NCBI GenBank assembly: GCA_028583415.1
Contig: CM053265.1
Location: 33,445,294-33,509,293 of the forward strand
Origin: Protea cynaroides
Lineage: Eukaryota > Streptophyta > Magnoliopsida > Proteales > Proteaceae
Direction: 5' to 3'
Length of the DNA stretch: 64,000 nt
Shown in pieces: positions 1 through 9,789 of this stretch. Below the pieces are notes generated by a model. The model made no database searches, had not been told where the DNA came from, and saw only the letters and a list, made by a program, of their open reading frames with translations. Both the position numbers and the translations under genes were made by a program. Every line of letters starts with the position of its first letter. Positions within the stretch are counted from its first letter, which is position 1.

Positions 1-540
1 GTAAGAACAGCTCAGAACCGGCAGAAACAATACGCAGATACTCGACGAAGAGATCTAGAGTTCGTCGTAGGCGAGAAAGTATTTTTGAAAGTATCGCCTA
101 TGCGAGGATTGAAGTGATTCGGACAGAAAGAAAAACTAAGTCCAAGATATGTCGGACCATATGAGATTCTGGATAAGCGTGGGAAAGTAGCTTATCAGTT
201 AGCACTACCACCGTCTATGTCAAGTGTGCATGACGTATTCCACATATCCTTATTGAAGAAGTATGTCAAAGACCCAACACATGTGTTGACAGTAGATTTG
301 CCGGAACTGACTGATGATTTGACATTTGAAGTAATACCAACGGAAATCACTAGTCGAAAGGTTCAACGTCTACGCAACAGAGATATCTACTATGTTAAGG
401 TCACATGGAAAAGTAGAGACATGGAAGAGATTACATGGGAAGAAGAAAATGCTATGAGAAAGCAATACCCTGACTTATTTGATTCGGAAGGTACGTACAA
501 TTTCGAGGACGAAATTTTTATAAGTTGGGGGGAGTTGTAA
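1..540 (+). pseudogene. pol: pol 3' end: integrase C-terminus and chromodomain-like tail (E1)
   Basis: Reading frame 1 carries the basic integrase C-terminal segment (VRTAQNRQKQYADTRRRDLE, then FVVGEKVFLKVSP), an in-frame TGA at 115-117, and then the GKVAYQLALPP and VHDVFHISLLKKYV segments typical of Ty3/gypsy integrases. The last third (ROUGHLY codons 110-160: DIYYVKVTWKSRDMEEITWE) resembles the chromodomain-like tail of chromoviruses, which is known to direct integration to marked chromatin. The frame ends with TAA at 538-540, inside the first five bases of the LTR, so the pol stop codon is partly supplied by the LTR. The TGA and the missing 5' part make this a dead fragment. Compare 56086-56733, which covers the same segment. 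Confidence 0.9.
522..535 (+). other. Polypurine tract (plus-strand primer site) of E1
   Basis: The G-rich run AGTTGGGGGGAGT directly precedes the TG of the LTR, the position where plus-strand DNA synthesis is primed in this class of elements. Confidence 0.75.
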
Positions 541-897
541 GACCCGTGTCAATTTAACCCGGTCTTACCATCTTGAACCAGGTTTACCCATCATTGTCGA
601 GTCAAATGGACCAAGGGCATGAAGGAGATCGAGATCCCAGGTACGAAATCGACCCAAAAATACTTAATTCTAAGGAAGGGTCGCACACCCGTGAAGTGGG
701 GTCGGACCTCCCAATACGAAAGTCGGACCCTCAGTTTTTGAGGGAGGGTCGGACAGCTTAAGACCCTAGGGTCGACGGGATCATCGACCCTCCCATCGAC
801 CCTCGATTTCTGACGAAACTAAAATTAGAAAATTTCCTAATTTTCGGTTGGGATTCTTTCCAAATCTCAATGGGATTATTATAGGACATTCCCAGCC

Positions 898-905
898 TAT
901 TTAAA
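898..905 (+). promoter_or_regulatory. TATA-like box in the E1 LTR
   Basis: TATTTAAA lies about 360 bp into the LTR, at the position where sister LTRs have the better match CTATAAATAG (41808, 47591). A pyrimidine-rich start region and a purine-rich leader follow. Confidence 0.55.
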
Positions 906-2414
906 GGACGTTCCTAAGCCACATTCACTCCTTTCACAACCCTAATTGAATTGAGAGAAAGAGAGAAGAAGGAAAAGAGGAAGAAAGGAGGCTAGGAAGA
1001 AGGCTTAGCAAAAAGGAGAAGAAATTGCAGAGAAAAGTAATCTTCTCAGGTATGGATACCAATTCCATCAGTTTCTACAGACCTTAGGTTAGATATGGTT
1101 GAGTGTAGGATTTCGGAGAAACCCAAACCATCCATCCATGGTTAGGTTTTCATGGAAAATCATAGGAGGATGCACGAAAGCTATCTAGATGAATTATACA
1201 TGGTTCTAGACCATGGAGTGAGTGTTGGGTGAATGTAGGAAGCAAGTCATAGGACCCCAAACACGAAGAATGGATTAAAAAGTGGAAATTGGACCAGAGT
1301 GCACCGAGGGTCACACCGAGGGTCGATAGACCATCCGACCCTAGGTGTTTCTGACCATCGACCCTCAGCATTCGGGAAGTTCAGAATGGAGGGAGGGTCG
1401 ATAGACCCATCGACCCTAGCATCGACCCTCAGTTGACAGAATGGTTTTTAAATTCCGAATTAATTCTAATTAAATTCTATCGACTTTGTTAGGTTTGCTA
1501 GCAATATAATACCGTTATAACAGTGATTCTAAAGCTTGGAAAAATATCTATTAGCGAGCTAAGGTGAGGAACCTTAACCCCAAACTAAATTGGTTAATAA
1601 TAAACAGTTTTCTATTTATTGAGTCCTATGCCATGTTTGATTCTATGCGAATATGTTTGTAATGTGCATACAGCATGCCATCCAATATTTCTATTACTTG
1701 TTCATGCATATCTACTTTATTGTTTATAACATGATGATGATGATGATGATAGGAATAGGCATGTGCTTGTATGTGTGTGGTTGATGTGCTTGATGCGAGC
1801 GAGTATCAGGGGAGGTGTGATGAGAACGTCAATAAACGTTAACCTTTGGCGGGTCTCAGCACTTTAGCTCTATCTCTAACTCAAGTCTTGAGCATTGGCA
1901 TCGTCGTATCGCCATTACCTTAGCAGAAATATTATGTCGTAGAGTATCAGGGGAGGTGGTCTCGGTCCTTGTAGTCTCTGACCCTACCGGGGGGCCTTAG
2001 CTCTATCTCTATGGATGTTCTGAGGGATGCTGGGGTGAGGCCTTGGCTCTATCTCTATTGGTTAGCAGCGAGCCCAGTTTGCAAGCCCTCGCTAACAGGG
2101 GCTTACGTGTTGGTATAGCTTTATATAGCAATAACCGTTAACCTTTGTTGTATAATGTTATGATAGGGTGGATGGGGACGACGATAACCGTTAACCTTCG
2201 GGCGGGCTTCCACACCCTGTGTATAGAGGCGGTATCAATAACCGTTAACCTTTGATCATCCAACCTTTCTATTGCACATTGCAAACTATAAACCAAGACC
2301 AAAGATATAAATTGATTTTTGCATGCATATGTAATGTTGCATTGTTTTGGCTACTCACTGAGTCGTGTTGTGTGCTCACCCCTCGACGTCGAATATTTTT
2401 AGTTGATGATGCAG

Positions 2415-2536
2415 GATATACTGTTGAAGATTATATGAACCTGTCAGCATATGGAACTGTAGCAGCTATAGAAGTTGGAGCTGAAGACGATACACACGAC
2501 TCCTCTTGCGAATGCAACTCGTGTGTATTCGATTAG
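2415..2536 (+). other. Conserved 122-bp exon-like block of the LTR (copy in E1 LTR)
   Basis: The block starts after GATGATGCAG, which has the shape of a splice acceptor, and stays open to a TAG at 2534-2536. It reads YTVEDYMNLSAYGTVAAIEV and ends with the Cys-rich tail SSCECNSCVFD. It has exactly the same length, 122 bp, in all six long LTRs of the window, although those LTRs differ in total length by about 100 bp. Upstream the frame stays open here (RRRIFLVDDAG), but it is broken in other copies, so the acceptor is the better candidate boundary. I do not recognise the peptide. It could be a terminal exon of an LTR-encoded protein or a constrained RNA element. Confidence 0.45.
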
Positions 2537-2819
2537 ATATTTTTGTAGGTTTTTTTATTGGATTTATAAGACATGTATTTAGTATTTGAATATTTATGTC
2601 TTAGTTAAACACATAATAATTTGATATTATGGGTATCATTTTAGTTCTCAGTTCATATTATTTATAATTTTCCGCTATTGTGTATTACTCTGATTATGAT
2701 TATGGATGCGTGTTAAGTTTGGATAACGCGGGGATAGCCTATAAGAGATCCTGGTTGAACCGTTGGTTATTTGGCGGTTCATCACACCATTCGGAAGTGT
2801 GCGGAATTGGGATGTGACA

Positions 2820-5738
2820 AGTCTCTTCAACAAATTCAGGCCCAACAATACTACGTACACCAACTTCATTCCAAAATAAAGGAGTTCGACACTTTCTGCC
2901 ATACAGTGGTACGTAGGGTGACATTTGTATAGTATCCTGGTAGCTATTGTTATAAGCGAACTCAATCAGTGGTAACTTTTCATCCCATGATCCTTTGAAG
3001 TCAATTACATATGCTCGTAGCATATCTTCTAGAATCTGAATTGTACACTCTGACTGTCCATCTGTCTGTGGATGGAATGTAGTACTAAAGTTCAATGTTG
3101 TACCCATAGCCTTTTACAATCCTTCCCAAAACTTTGAAGTAAATCGTGGATCTCTATCGGACACAATGCTCTCTGGTACACCGTGCAATCGAACAATATT
3201 ATCCACATACAGCTTTGCTAACCTTTTTAGTGTATACTGAGGTCGTATCGGTATAAAGCGAGTTGTCCTAGTAAGACGGTCTATAATCACCCAAACTGCG
3301 TCAACTACTCGAGGAGCCAGTGGTAATCCCGTGACAAAGTCCATAGTGATGCAGTCCCATTTCCATGCTGGTTCCGGTAACGGCTGTAACAGTCCTATGG
3401 GTCTTTGTCATTCAGCCTTTACTTTCTGACAATTTAGGCATTGAGACACGAACTTAGCTACATCTGCTTTCATCCCTCTCCACCAATATAGTTTCTTTAG
3501 ATCATGATACATTTTTGTACTTCCAGGATGTATCGAATAGATGGTGGTATGGGCTTCTTTCATCAGTCGGTGTCTAATGTCCACACTTTCTGTTTCGGGT
3601 ACACATATCCTTCCTTTGTACTTCAGTACCTTCTCTTCGTCCAAGGTGAACTCAGGGTTAGTTCTACCTTTTTCGATGTCTTTTTGCACCGTTCTCAGCT
3701 AAGGGTCTGATTTGATAGCTGTCTTCACTTCATCAATTATGTCCGGTATAATCTTCAATGCAGCGAACATATTTGAAAATTGATGCATAAACCCTTGGTT
3801 GGCTGATCCATCCAGTGTATCTATCACATACTGCTCATTGCTGTGATTGAATACCATTCCGGTAGTACACATTGCTGCAGTTGTGCTAACCTCTCCTGAA
3901 GCTTTTATCATTGCCTTTCTGCTCAACACATCCGCTACTACATAAGCTTTCCCCGGATGATACTGGATATCACAGTCATAGTCTTTCAGTACTTCCAGCC
4001 ATCTTCTTTGTCTCATATTCAACTCCTTCTGATTAAATAAATAAGACAGAATTTTATGGTCCAACTTAATCTTAAACTTCTCCTCGTATAGGTAATGTCT
4101 CCATATCTTGATAGCATGTACAACTGCTGCTAACTCCTAATCATGAGTGGGATAGTTTTTCTCATGTGTCTTCAACTGTCTTGAGGCATAAGCAATTACT
4201 TGTTCTCCTTGCATAAACACACATCCTAATCCCAGTCCTGACACATCAGTGTACAGGGTAAACGGCTGTCCTGGGATAGGAATAGTCAAAATCAGAGCGG
4301 ATATCAACCTGGTCTTCAATGTCTGGATGCTCTTCTCACATTTATCCATCCACACAAACATTTCACCTTTCTTAGTCAAACTGGTGGAGGTACGGCAATC
4401 CGGGAATAGTCTTCCACAAATCTCCAATAATAACCAGCCAGACCCAGAAAACTTCTAATTTTTGCAACGCACTTTGGTGCTTCCCACTTAACAATAGCCT
4501 CGATCTTGCTGGGGTCCACATTGATTCCTTCAACAGATACTACATTGCCTAGGAAGGCGACTTCACTTAGCCAAAACTCACACTTGGTAAATTTGGCATA
4601 TAGCTTCTCTTCCCTTAAACGTTGTAGGGCGGCGTTTAGGGTCTTAATATGGGTTTCTTTGTCCTTGGAATATACCAATATATCATCAATAAATACAATA
4701 ACCGACGTATCCAACATATCGTGGAAAACCCAGTTCATAAGTTCTATTAAAGTTGCTGGTGAATTTGTTAATCCAAAAGACATGACCAAGAAGTCATAAT
4801 GTCCATATCTGGTCCTGAAAGCCGTCTTAGGAATATCACCCTCTTTAATCTTCAACTGATGGTAGCCTGACTGAAGGTCGATATTAGAAAATAATTTTGC
4901 CCCTTGCAACTGATCGAACAAGTCATCGATCCTATGTAGTGGATATCGATTCTTGATTGTCAGCTTGTTCAACTCCCGATGGTCGATACATAATCGAACG
5001 CTACCATCCTTCTTCTTTATGAATAACACTGGCGCTTCCCATGGGGATATACTAGGTTGAATATAACCCTTGTCCAGCAGTTTCTGTAGTTGCACTTTCA
5101 ATTCCTTTAGTTCAGTAGGAGCCATTCTATAAGGAGCTTTTGATACTGGTGCGGCTCCAGGTGTAAGGTCTATCACAAACTCTGTTGCTCTGTCGGGTGG
5201 TAATCCTTGTATTTCCTCTGGAAATAAGTCGGGATAGTCTCGCACGACATCAATATCTTTCATTCGTGGTGCTTCCTTGGTAAGGTCGACCACTGATACT
5301 AGATACCCAACTGCCCCCTTCTCAAGGAACTTCTTAGCCTTCAGTGTTGAGAGTATGAGCTTGCGTTTACGGGGAAGTTTGGTTCCCGCAAAACTGAATT
5401 CTGCTCCTTCTTTGTCTTTAAATGTTAATTTCTTTTCGGCGCATAGTAGGTTCACAGAATGCCAAGCTAACCAGTCCATTCCTAAGATGACGTCAAAGTC
5501 TGCCATCCCAAGTTGGATCAAGGTTGCATCTAAGGTTTTTTCGCCAATGAGAACAGCGCATGGCCGAAACCTTTCTCTAATTCCACTTCTAACCCCATCG
5601 GTGACCATACAAGTAGTTCATAGTCCAATGTTTTTATGGGTAAGTTCAACTTCTTTCCAAACGACACGGATATAAAGGAATGAGTAGCTCCCGAATTAAA
5701 GAGTACTCTGGCGGGTATGCCATTTATAGGTACGATAC
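2820..5738 (-). pseudogene. pol: pol of E2: protease, reverse transcriptase, RNase H, integrase (broken)
   Basis: Minus strand. The protease site reads LFNSGATHS, with the catalytic Asp codon changed to Asn (5695-5697; E3 and E4 keep DSGA). The reverse transcriptase follows (KAPYRM near 5140, active site FIDDIL near 4678-4696). A 1-bp loss near 4383 shifts the frame before RNase H (LYTDVSG near 4240), which stops at 4137. Further stops lie at 3699, 3408 and 3114. The integrase zinc region keeps CLNCQ (near 3425), and the core keeps VSDRDPRF and QTDGQSE with ILED. Homology ends at the codons for EETC (about 2820), cut by the E1 LTR. A functional pol would be one polyprotein acting in cytoplasmic virus-like particles and then in the nucleus; this one cannot be. 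Confidence 0.93.
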
Positions 5739-5806
5739 CTGTGATTTATTTAACTTAGTCTACATGCTCATACAATGTAATACAACTTTAAAGGTTTTGA
5801 TCATAC
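5739..5806 (-). other. 68-nt intron-like spacer between gag and protease (E2)
   Basis: Minus strand. The spacer begins GTATGA and ends ATCACAG, and the sequence TCACAGGTAT stands at both borders. Read through, it contains a stop (ATG TAG). Removed at the borders, the frame runs VT-G-IVP from gag into protease with a phase-1 junction. E3 (67 nt) and E4 (69 nt) have the same borders with different lengths. Confidence 0.5.
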
Positions 5807-7069
5807 CTGTGACCACATTGGGTGATGCGGCAGCATCCTCGGATGTAACAGCATATATGCGTCCTTAATGTAAGTGCTTCTTGGCCTTAGGACACTCCCT
5901 TGCCACATGTCCCGTTTAGCTGCAGTTATAACATCTCGGACCTTCAGAATTTGGCTATGGTTGCTGTTGAGTTACCGGGGTAGTCTTGGATGTAGAAGTA
6001 AAGCCTTGAGCACGGAAGGGTTTAAATGTCTTGTTGTGCCCTCCGTTATAAGCATTTTCGGCTGGCCATCTTATGCCTCTGTTCTGTGTAAAGTAACTTT
6101 CCTTCTGGCTCGATTCTATAACTCAAGCAATTTGGACAGCTTCATTATATATCTTCTTTTCCAAACCCAGAATGTGCTCTTTGATGCTTCCTCTAAGCCC
6201 CGTGACAAACCTACGGGTCTTAGTGTCTTCTTCTTGCATACTAAGTGGTGCAAAGAAAAACAGCTCCTCATAACGCTGTTGATATGCATCCACGGACATC
6301 TGGCCCTGATATAAACTCAGGAACTCCTTCTCCATAGAATCTTTGAAGCTTCGGGGAAAATACTTCTCAAAGAAAGCTTCTTTATAAATAGCCCAAGTCA
6401 ATAGGGCGTGCTTGGTCAATAGATAGGCCCTAGTAGATTTCCACCAATGATGTGCAACGCCTTTTAGCATTAAGGTGGCACATAGTACCTTTTCTTTTTC
6501 TGTAATAGTCATCATAAGAAAGTTTCTCTCCATCTCGTCGATCCAGTGTGCAGGCCATAACGGATCAGACGGTTTACCGTTAAATTCCCTAGGCTTCATC
6601 TCAAAAATCTCTCAACCAGTCGAGAGTGATCCATTTGATTTTGGGGGTATGCACCAAAGATAGGTTGTGGATACTGATAATGAACTTGAGCTGCTTCCAG
6701 ACCTGGTACTGGAATCTGTGCAACTGGTGGTTGAGGTGTTTGAGGTGCTGGGTGGTTACCCACCGGTGCTGCACTGGCTTGTCCAGTCTGCATGGGTGTT
6801 GCATGTGCGGCCTGGAACATAATCCGCATTGCAACTTGCATTTGAGCCTGTGCGTGTTGCATTTGTTGCAGCTGCTGTGCTAAGTTCATCACCACGGTTG
6901 CTAACTCCGGTGGTGGGGGTGGCAAGTTTGTAGGATTCGCCTGAACCGGATTTTCTGGTGGTGCAACCTGCGGATTTCCCTGTGCATATATATTTTCATG
7001 ACTAGTTTCCTCCACAGGTGGTGGTGGAACTGCTTTTCGGCTCTGCCTGGTTACTCTACGCCCAGACAT
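5807..7069 (-). pseudogene. gag: gag of E2 (capsid and CCHC knuckle, broken)
   Basis: The start is set at the ATG of MSGRRVTRQSRKAVPPPP (7069), which E3 and E4 share. A Pro/Gln/Ala-rich N-terminal region of about 150 residues is followed by the retrotransposon gag (capsid) domain: DPLWPAHWIDEMERNF, then LKGVAHHWW, YFPRSF, and RYEELFFFAPLS. A 1-bp deletion at about 6600 splits the two parts. A CGA-to-TGA stop lies at 6123-6125. The CCHC knuckle near 5890-5945 is still legible (CYNC, GHVAREC), but its Gln codon is now a stop. Gag normally builds the particle and packages the RNA. Confidence 0.9.
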
Positions 7070-7576
7070 ATTTTCTTTTGAGAAAGGGGGTGCCTGAAAA
7101 TCATCAAAATACGTGAGACAAACATGTATACTGCATGTAGGCACGCTAACCGATATAAACTTTCAAAATTTCAGCTCATTGTATGAAAATTACTGTCTTT
7201 TCTATACAGGGTCGATGGTGGGGGTCGATGATATGTCCGACCCTCAGTATTCGACCATGGGAATAACCTGTTCTTCCTGAGAGCTGGGGGTCGATATGGG
7301 AGTCGATGGGTGTCCGACCACTAGGTCCGACCCCTAGTTTTCTGTCAGATTCCCGAGGCTGGGGGTCGATATGGGGGTCGGTATGGGGGTCGATGATCCT
7401 GGTCGAATTGTCCGACCCCTAGACCAAAAATCAGACTTTTAAGATCCGATTCTGGGTTCATTTCCCATCATTTCTTTCCCGTTTCGACTCATCTCTCACC
7501 TCTGAGTTGCTACAGTGCCACTCCGCTGTATTGACCATTTTGGTTCTGTGTTTTGACGTCCACATCACTCCTACAG
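7070..7576. other. Divergent spacer between gag start and antisense exon 1 (E2)
   Basis: This 0.5-kb stretch has no gene on either strand. It separates gag (leftward) from the antisense gene (rightward). It holds TATAAA on the plus strand at 7154-7159 and a cluster of GGTCGA/TCGACC motifs at about 7200-7430, then a stretch ending in the splice donor CTACAG/GTATGT. The layout suggests a promoter for the antisense gene; that role is inferred. Confidence 0.5.
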
Positions 7577-8020
7577 GTATGTTTCCTCATTTTTTTACCT
7601 GTTTTTAGGTTTCCATTTCTAGGTTTTTGCCCATTTAACTTGTAATTTTCAAATTAAACTTTTTCCAACCGTAAAAATTTGATTTTTATTGGGGGCTTTT
7701 GTTATTGGTGTCTCGAGGAATGAAAGCCCTCAAAATTTTTTGAGTTTCATCGGTTGGTTATCGAGAAACTTGAATTTTTGCTTTTTTTTCCTTAATTTGT
7801 CGAAATTTTTTATTTCTCCCAATTTCTTCAAATTGGATCCCATTAGTTAGAATTTCCTACTGTGTGAGTGTTGTAGGATATGTTAGAACCTACGTAAGTC
7901 CTCCTACCCACTTGTATGGGTGACAAGTGAGGCTTTTGGCCAACTTACGTCGTTATAATGTCAAAATTTTTTCTTTTCTACCCTACTAATGTACTATCTA
8001 TTTTTCTTTCTTATTTGCAG
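7577..8020 (+). other. 5'-leader intron of the antisense gene (E2 copy, 444 nt)
   Basis: The donor is CAG/GTATGT and the acceptor TTCTTATTTGCAG/ATATC. CTACTAAT (about 7983) fits a plant branch site, and the interior is T-rich. The coding frame begins six bases after the acceptor. The same structure stands in E3 (443 nt) and, with a damaged acceptor, in E4 (439 nt). Confidence 0.7.
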
Positions 8021-8025
8021 ATATC

Positions 8026-9459
8026 AAGGCTCGTACCAAAGTACCTAGAGTTCGTGATCCTCTTCATTTCCGTTCCAATGAAGCCGAGGCACAGTATGCC
8101 CACTTCACTCGCAAGAAAGTAGAGGGTGGTCGTAAGGTGAACTTGGCTGAGTTAGCCCTGTTCATTCTAGAGAGGGCGTTTGGTGATATGGGATGGCTCC
8201 CTGTCAACACTTACGACGCTTGCACCTGTCCAGATTTGGTACGCCAGTTCTATTGCATCCTCCAGGCTGTGAGGGATTACAATGTTGTCGAGAGGGCTCA
8301 TGAGCTGTGCATCACAAGCTATGTCAAAGGGGTGAACATTTCACTCGATTATCGACAGCTAGCCGTCCTACTGGGAATTTCCTATGATGGCCCCATGGTT
8401 TACTATGCCCCTGGAGAGCACTAGTTCTCCTCCACCGAGATGAGGGCTGAGATTGATAATCAGCTTCTATGACCTGACCATTGGCAGATGAGGGCATGCT
8501 ATATGCGTCCAGCTCCACGGGTATATTGCATGATTATTCAGCATAACCTGATCCCACAGAGGGGCCATTACGAGAGGGTTTCCCAGCTGACTCAGTATCT
8601 GCTGTACAGCATTTGCACTAGACAGTCCGTCTGCCTTTCGTACATCATTATGCGTACTATGATCAATGCTACGTTGCCTAGTCATACTGGCAACCTTCCG
8701 TACAGACATATGATCACTGTTCTGCTTACCCGCCTGGGGGTTGATTTATTGGATGAGAAGATTTAGGAGAAGTCCTTCTCATCGCCTCTAGATTGGGAGG
8801 CTATTTGCATGATGGGCAAGCAGGATGCTCAGGTCAGTGATGAGGATAGGAACGTGATGGTGCACCCTCGCACTCGTGTAGAGATAGCTGATGCTGAGGC
8901 AGCTGCCGCCGCTGCTGGAGTTCATGCGTAGCCTGCTGCTGATGATGACTGCATGTACATGGATGTAGACTCGATACCACCGCCTTCACCTATGCATGTG
9001 GCTGGAGCTGGTACTTCATATGCGGCTGGTCCTTCTCATGAGGCTGGTCCTTCTCATGCGGCTGGTCCTTCACACCCCCCTTCTGATATGATGGAGATGT
9101 TGCATGAGATTAGAGAGGGTCAGCGCAGATCTGATCTGGGGATGAAGGAGTTACTAGACGCTCAGCGTGTGAGAGTGGATGAGCTCATAGACCCCCAGCA
9201 TACATCAGACATGAGGATTGGAGAGTTACTAGACGCTCAGCGGGTGAGAGTGGATGACCAACTAGACTCCCAGCGGACATTAGCCATGAGGATGGGAGAG
9301 CTCATGGAGGCTCAGCACCGGGCTGATCAGTGGGTAGCCGATCTTACAGCTAGTCTACAGATGACCCAGACTCAGATATCCTGGTTAACTAGAGTCTACG
9401 CTGAGGACTATGACAGAGATCGTGAGGCGCCGCCTCCTCCTTCGCCTCCAGCTTCATGA
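8026..9459 (+). pseudogene. Antisense gene of the element (E2 copy, broken)
   Basis: This gene runs opposite to gag-pol, between gag and the primer site. The frame, about 477 codons, is single and without frameshift, but the start codon is AAG where sister copies have ATG. In-frame stops lie at 8422 (TAG), 8470 (TGA), 8764 (TAG) and 8929 (TAG). The N-terminal 200 residues are a globular region (ARTKVPRVRDPL, CPDLVRQFYC, SYVKGVNISLDYRQLAVLLG) whose pattern recalls, from memory, the Pfam family called putative plant transposon protein (Transposase_32-like). Around residues 320-345 is an Ala/Gly/Pro/Ser/His linker (AAGPSHEAGPSH). Residues 350-460 are tandem repeats built on ELLDAQRVRVDELID, likely a coiled coil. 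Role unknown. It is not env-like, since it is antisense. Confidence 0.8.
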
Positions 9460-9720
9460 TTGTATCTTTTCTCTTTCTTTGTACTACAGAGTAACTGTCT
9501 GGGTTGTGGACTGTACGCTGTTTTAGCTATGTATATACATTTGTTTCTTTCACATTGTATTTAAATTTGTTCTTCCTTTAATAGATGTGTTATTCTCTCT
9601 TAAGTTTGGTCTCAAACATCACTTGTGCATATAATGTGTTAGTATTACAGTTTTTTTTTATCCTATCTCAGTTCACAATTTGTCATGAATGTGTGCTAGT
9701 TCAGCGGACAAGGACTGAGA
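9460..9720. other. Untranslated region between antisense gene and primer site (E2)
   Basis: No open frame of note. For the antisense gene this would be the 3' UTR (T-rich, TTTGTAC and TGTATTTAAATTTG, the usual look of plant 3' ends); for the element it is the 5' leader next to the primer site. The same stretch stands in E3, E4 and the partial unit at 59052-59316. Confidence 0.5.
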
Positions 9721-9721
9721 T

Positions 9722-9733
9722 GCTCTGATACCA
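9722..9733 (-). other. Primer binding site of E2 (tRNA-iMet)
   Basis: On the minus strand TGGTATCAGAGC lies three bases inside the LTR end. It is complementary to the 3' end of plant initiator tRNA-Met, the usual primer in this lineage. Confidence 0.9.
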
Positions 9734-9736
9734 AGT

Positions 9737-9789
9737 TGTCACCCCAATTCCACTCTATTCAGAATGGTGTAATGAACCGCTAACAAATT
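9737..9789 (-). repeat. 5' LTR of E2, first fragment
   Basis: The last 53 bp of the E2 LTR (minus strand, ending TGACA at 9737). It is cut at 9789 by a solo LTR and continues at 12074-12595. It aligns with the LTR of E3 at 19349-19401. Confidence 0.9.
9785..9789. repeat. Left target-site duplication of the solo LTR S1
   Basis: AAATT here against AAATC at 12074-12078. The uninterrupted sister site in E3 (19397-19401) reads AAATC, so the left copy carries one C-to-T change. Confidence 0.8.

Larger units (their letters stand above)
1..2819 (+). mobile_element. E1: 3' end of a Ty3/gypsy chromovirus (pol tail plus 3' LTR)
   Basis: The window opens inside pol of a plus-strand LTR retrotransposon. 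The order is integrase C-terminus, chromodomain-like tail, polypurine tract, then an LTR that begins TGTAAGACCC and ends GTGTGACA-type (here ATGTGACA at 2812-2819). The same pol region recurs at 56221-56733 in E4. The element appears to have inserted into the integrase gene of the minus-strand element E2, because E2 coding homology starts immediately at 2820. The 5' part and the left target-site copy lie outside the window. The predicted target duplication is AGTCT (2820-2824 on the right side). Confidence 0.93.
536..2819 (+). repeat. 3' LTR of E1 (2284 bp)
   Basis: It begins TGTAAGACCC and ends TGACA, and is followed at once by unrelated coding sequence of E2. It has the same length, 2284 bp, as the solo LTR at 9790-12073. 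From 5' to 3' it holds: a block rich in GGTCGA/TCGACC motifs (about 640-790), a TATA-like site (898-905), a purine-rich leader (about 950-1030), a second GGTCGA block (1310-1440), a candidate splice donor AAG/GTGAGG at 1561-1569, a GAT microsatellite (about 1731-1752), internal direct repeats (TTAGCTCTATCTCTA near 1865 and 1996, TATCAGGGGAGGTG near 1805 and 1945), four copies of the cassette built on GTTAAC (near 1830, 2129, 2183 and 2235), and the 122-bp conserved block (2415-2536). Confidence 0.93.
2820..9789 (-). mobile_element. E2: Ty3/gypsy chromovirus, minus strand, 3'-truncated
   Basis: Read on the minus strand the order is: LTR remnant (9789-9737), primer site (9733-9722), antisense gene (on the plus strand), gag (7069-5807), intron-like spacer, pol (5738-2820). 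Pol stops inside the integrase, where the LTR of E1 abuts it. E2 is most similar to E3 (12593-20759) and shares with it a short LTR type that lacks about 0.9 kb. Every coding part has stops or frameshifts, so the copy is dead. Its LTR continues at 12074-12595 beyond an inserted solo LTR. Confidence 0.93.

Noticed and set aside
573..761. Short frames at LTR starts and in LTR bodies (573-761, 1150-1371, 10328-10603)
   Set aside because: They differ in length and frame between sister LTRs and have no shared product. Only the 122-bp block keeps its frame and length.
8026..9459. env-like gene
   Set aside because: It is antisense to gag-pol, lies before gag, and shows no signal peptide or membrane segment.
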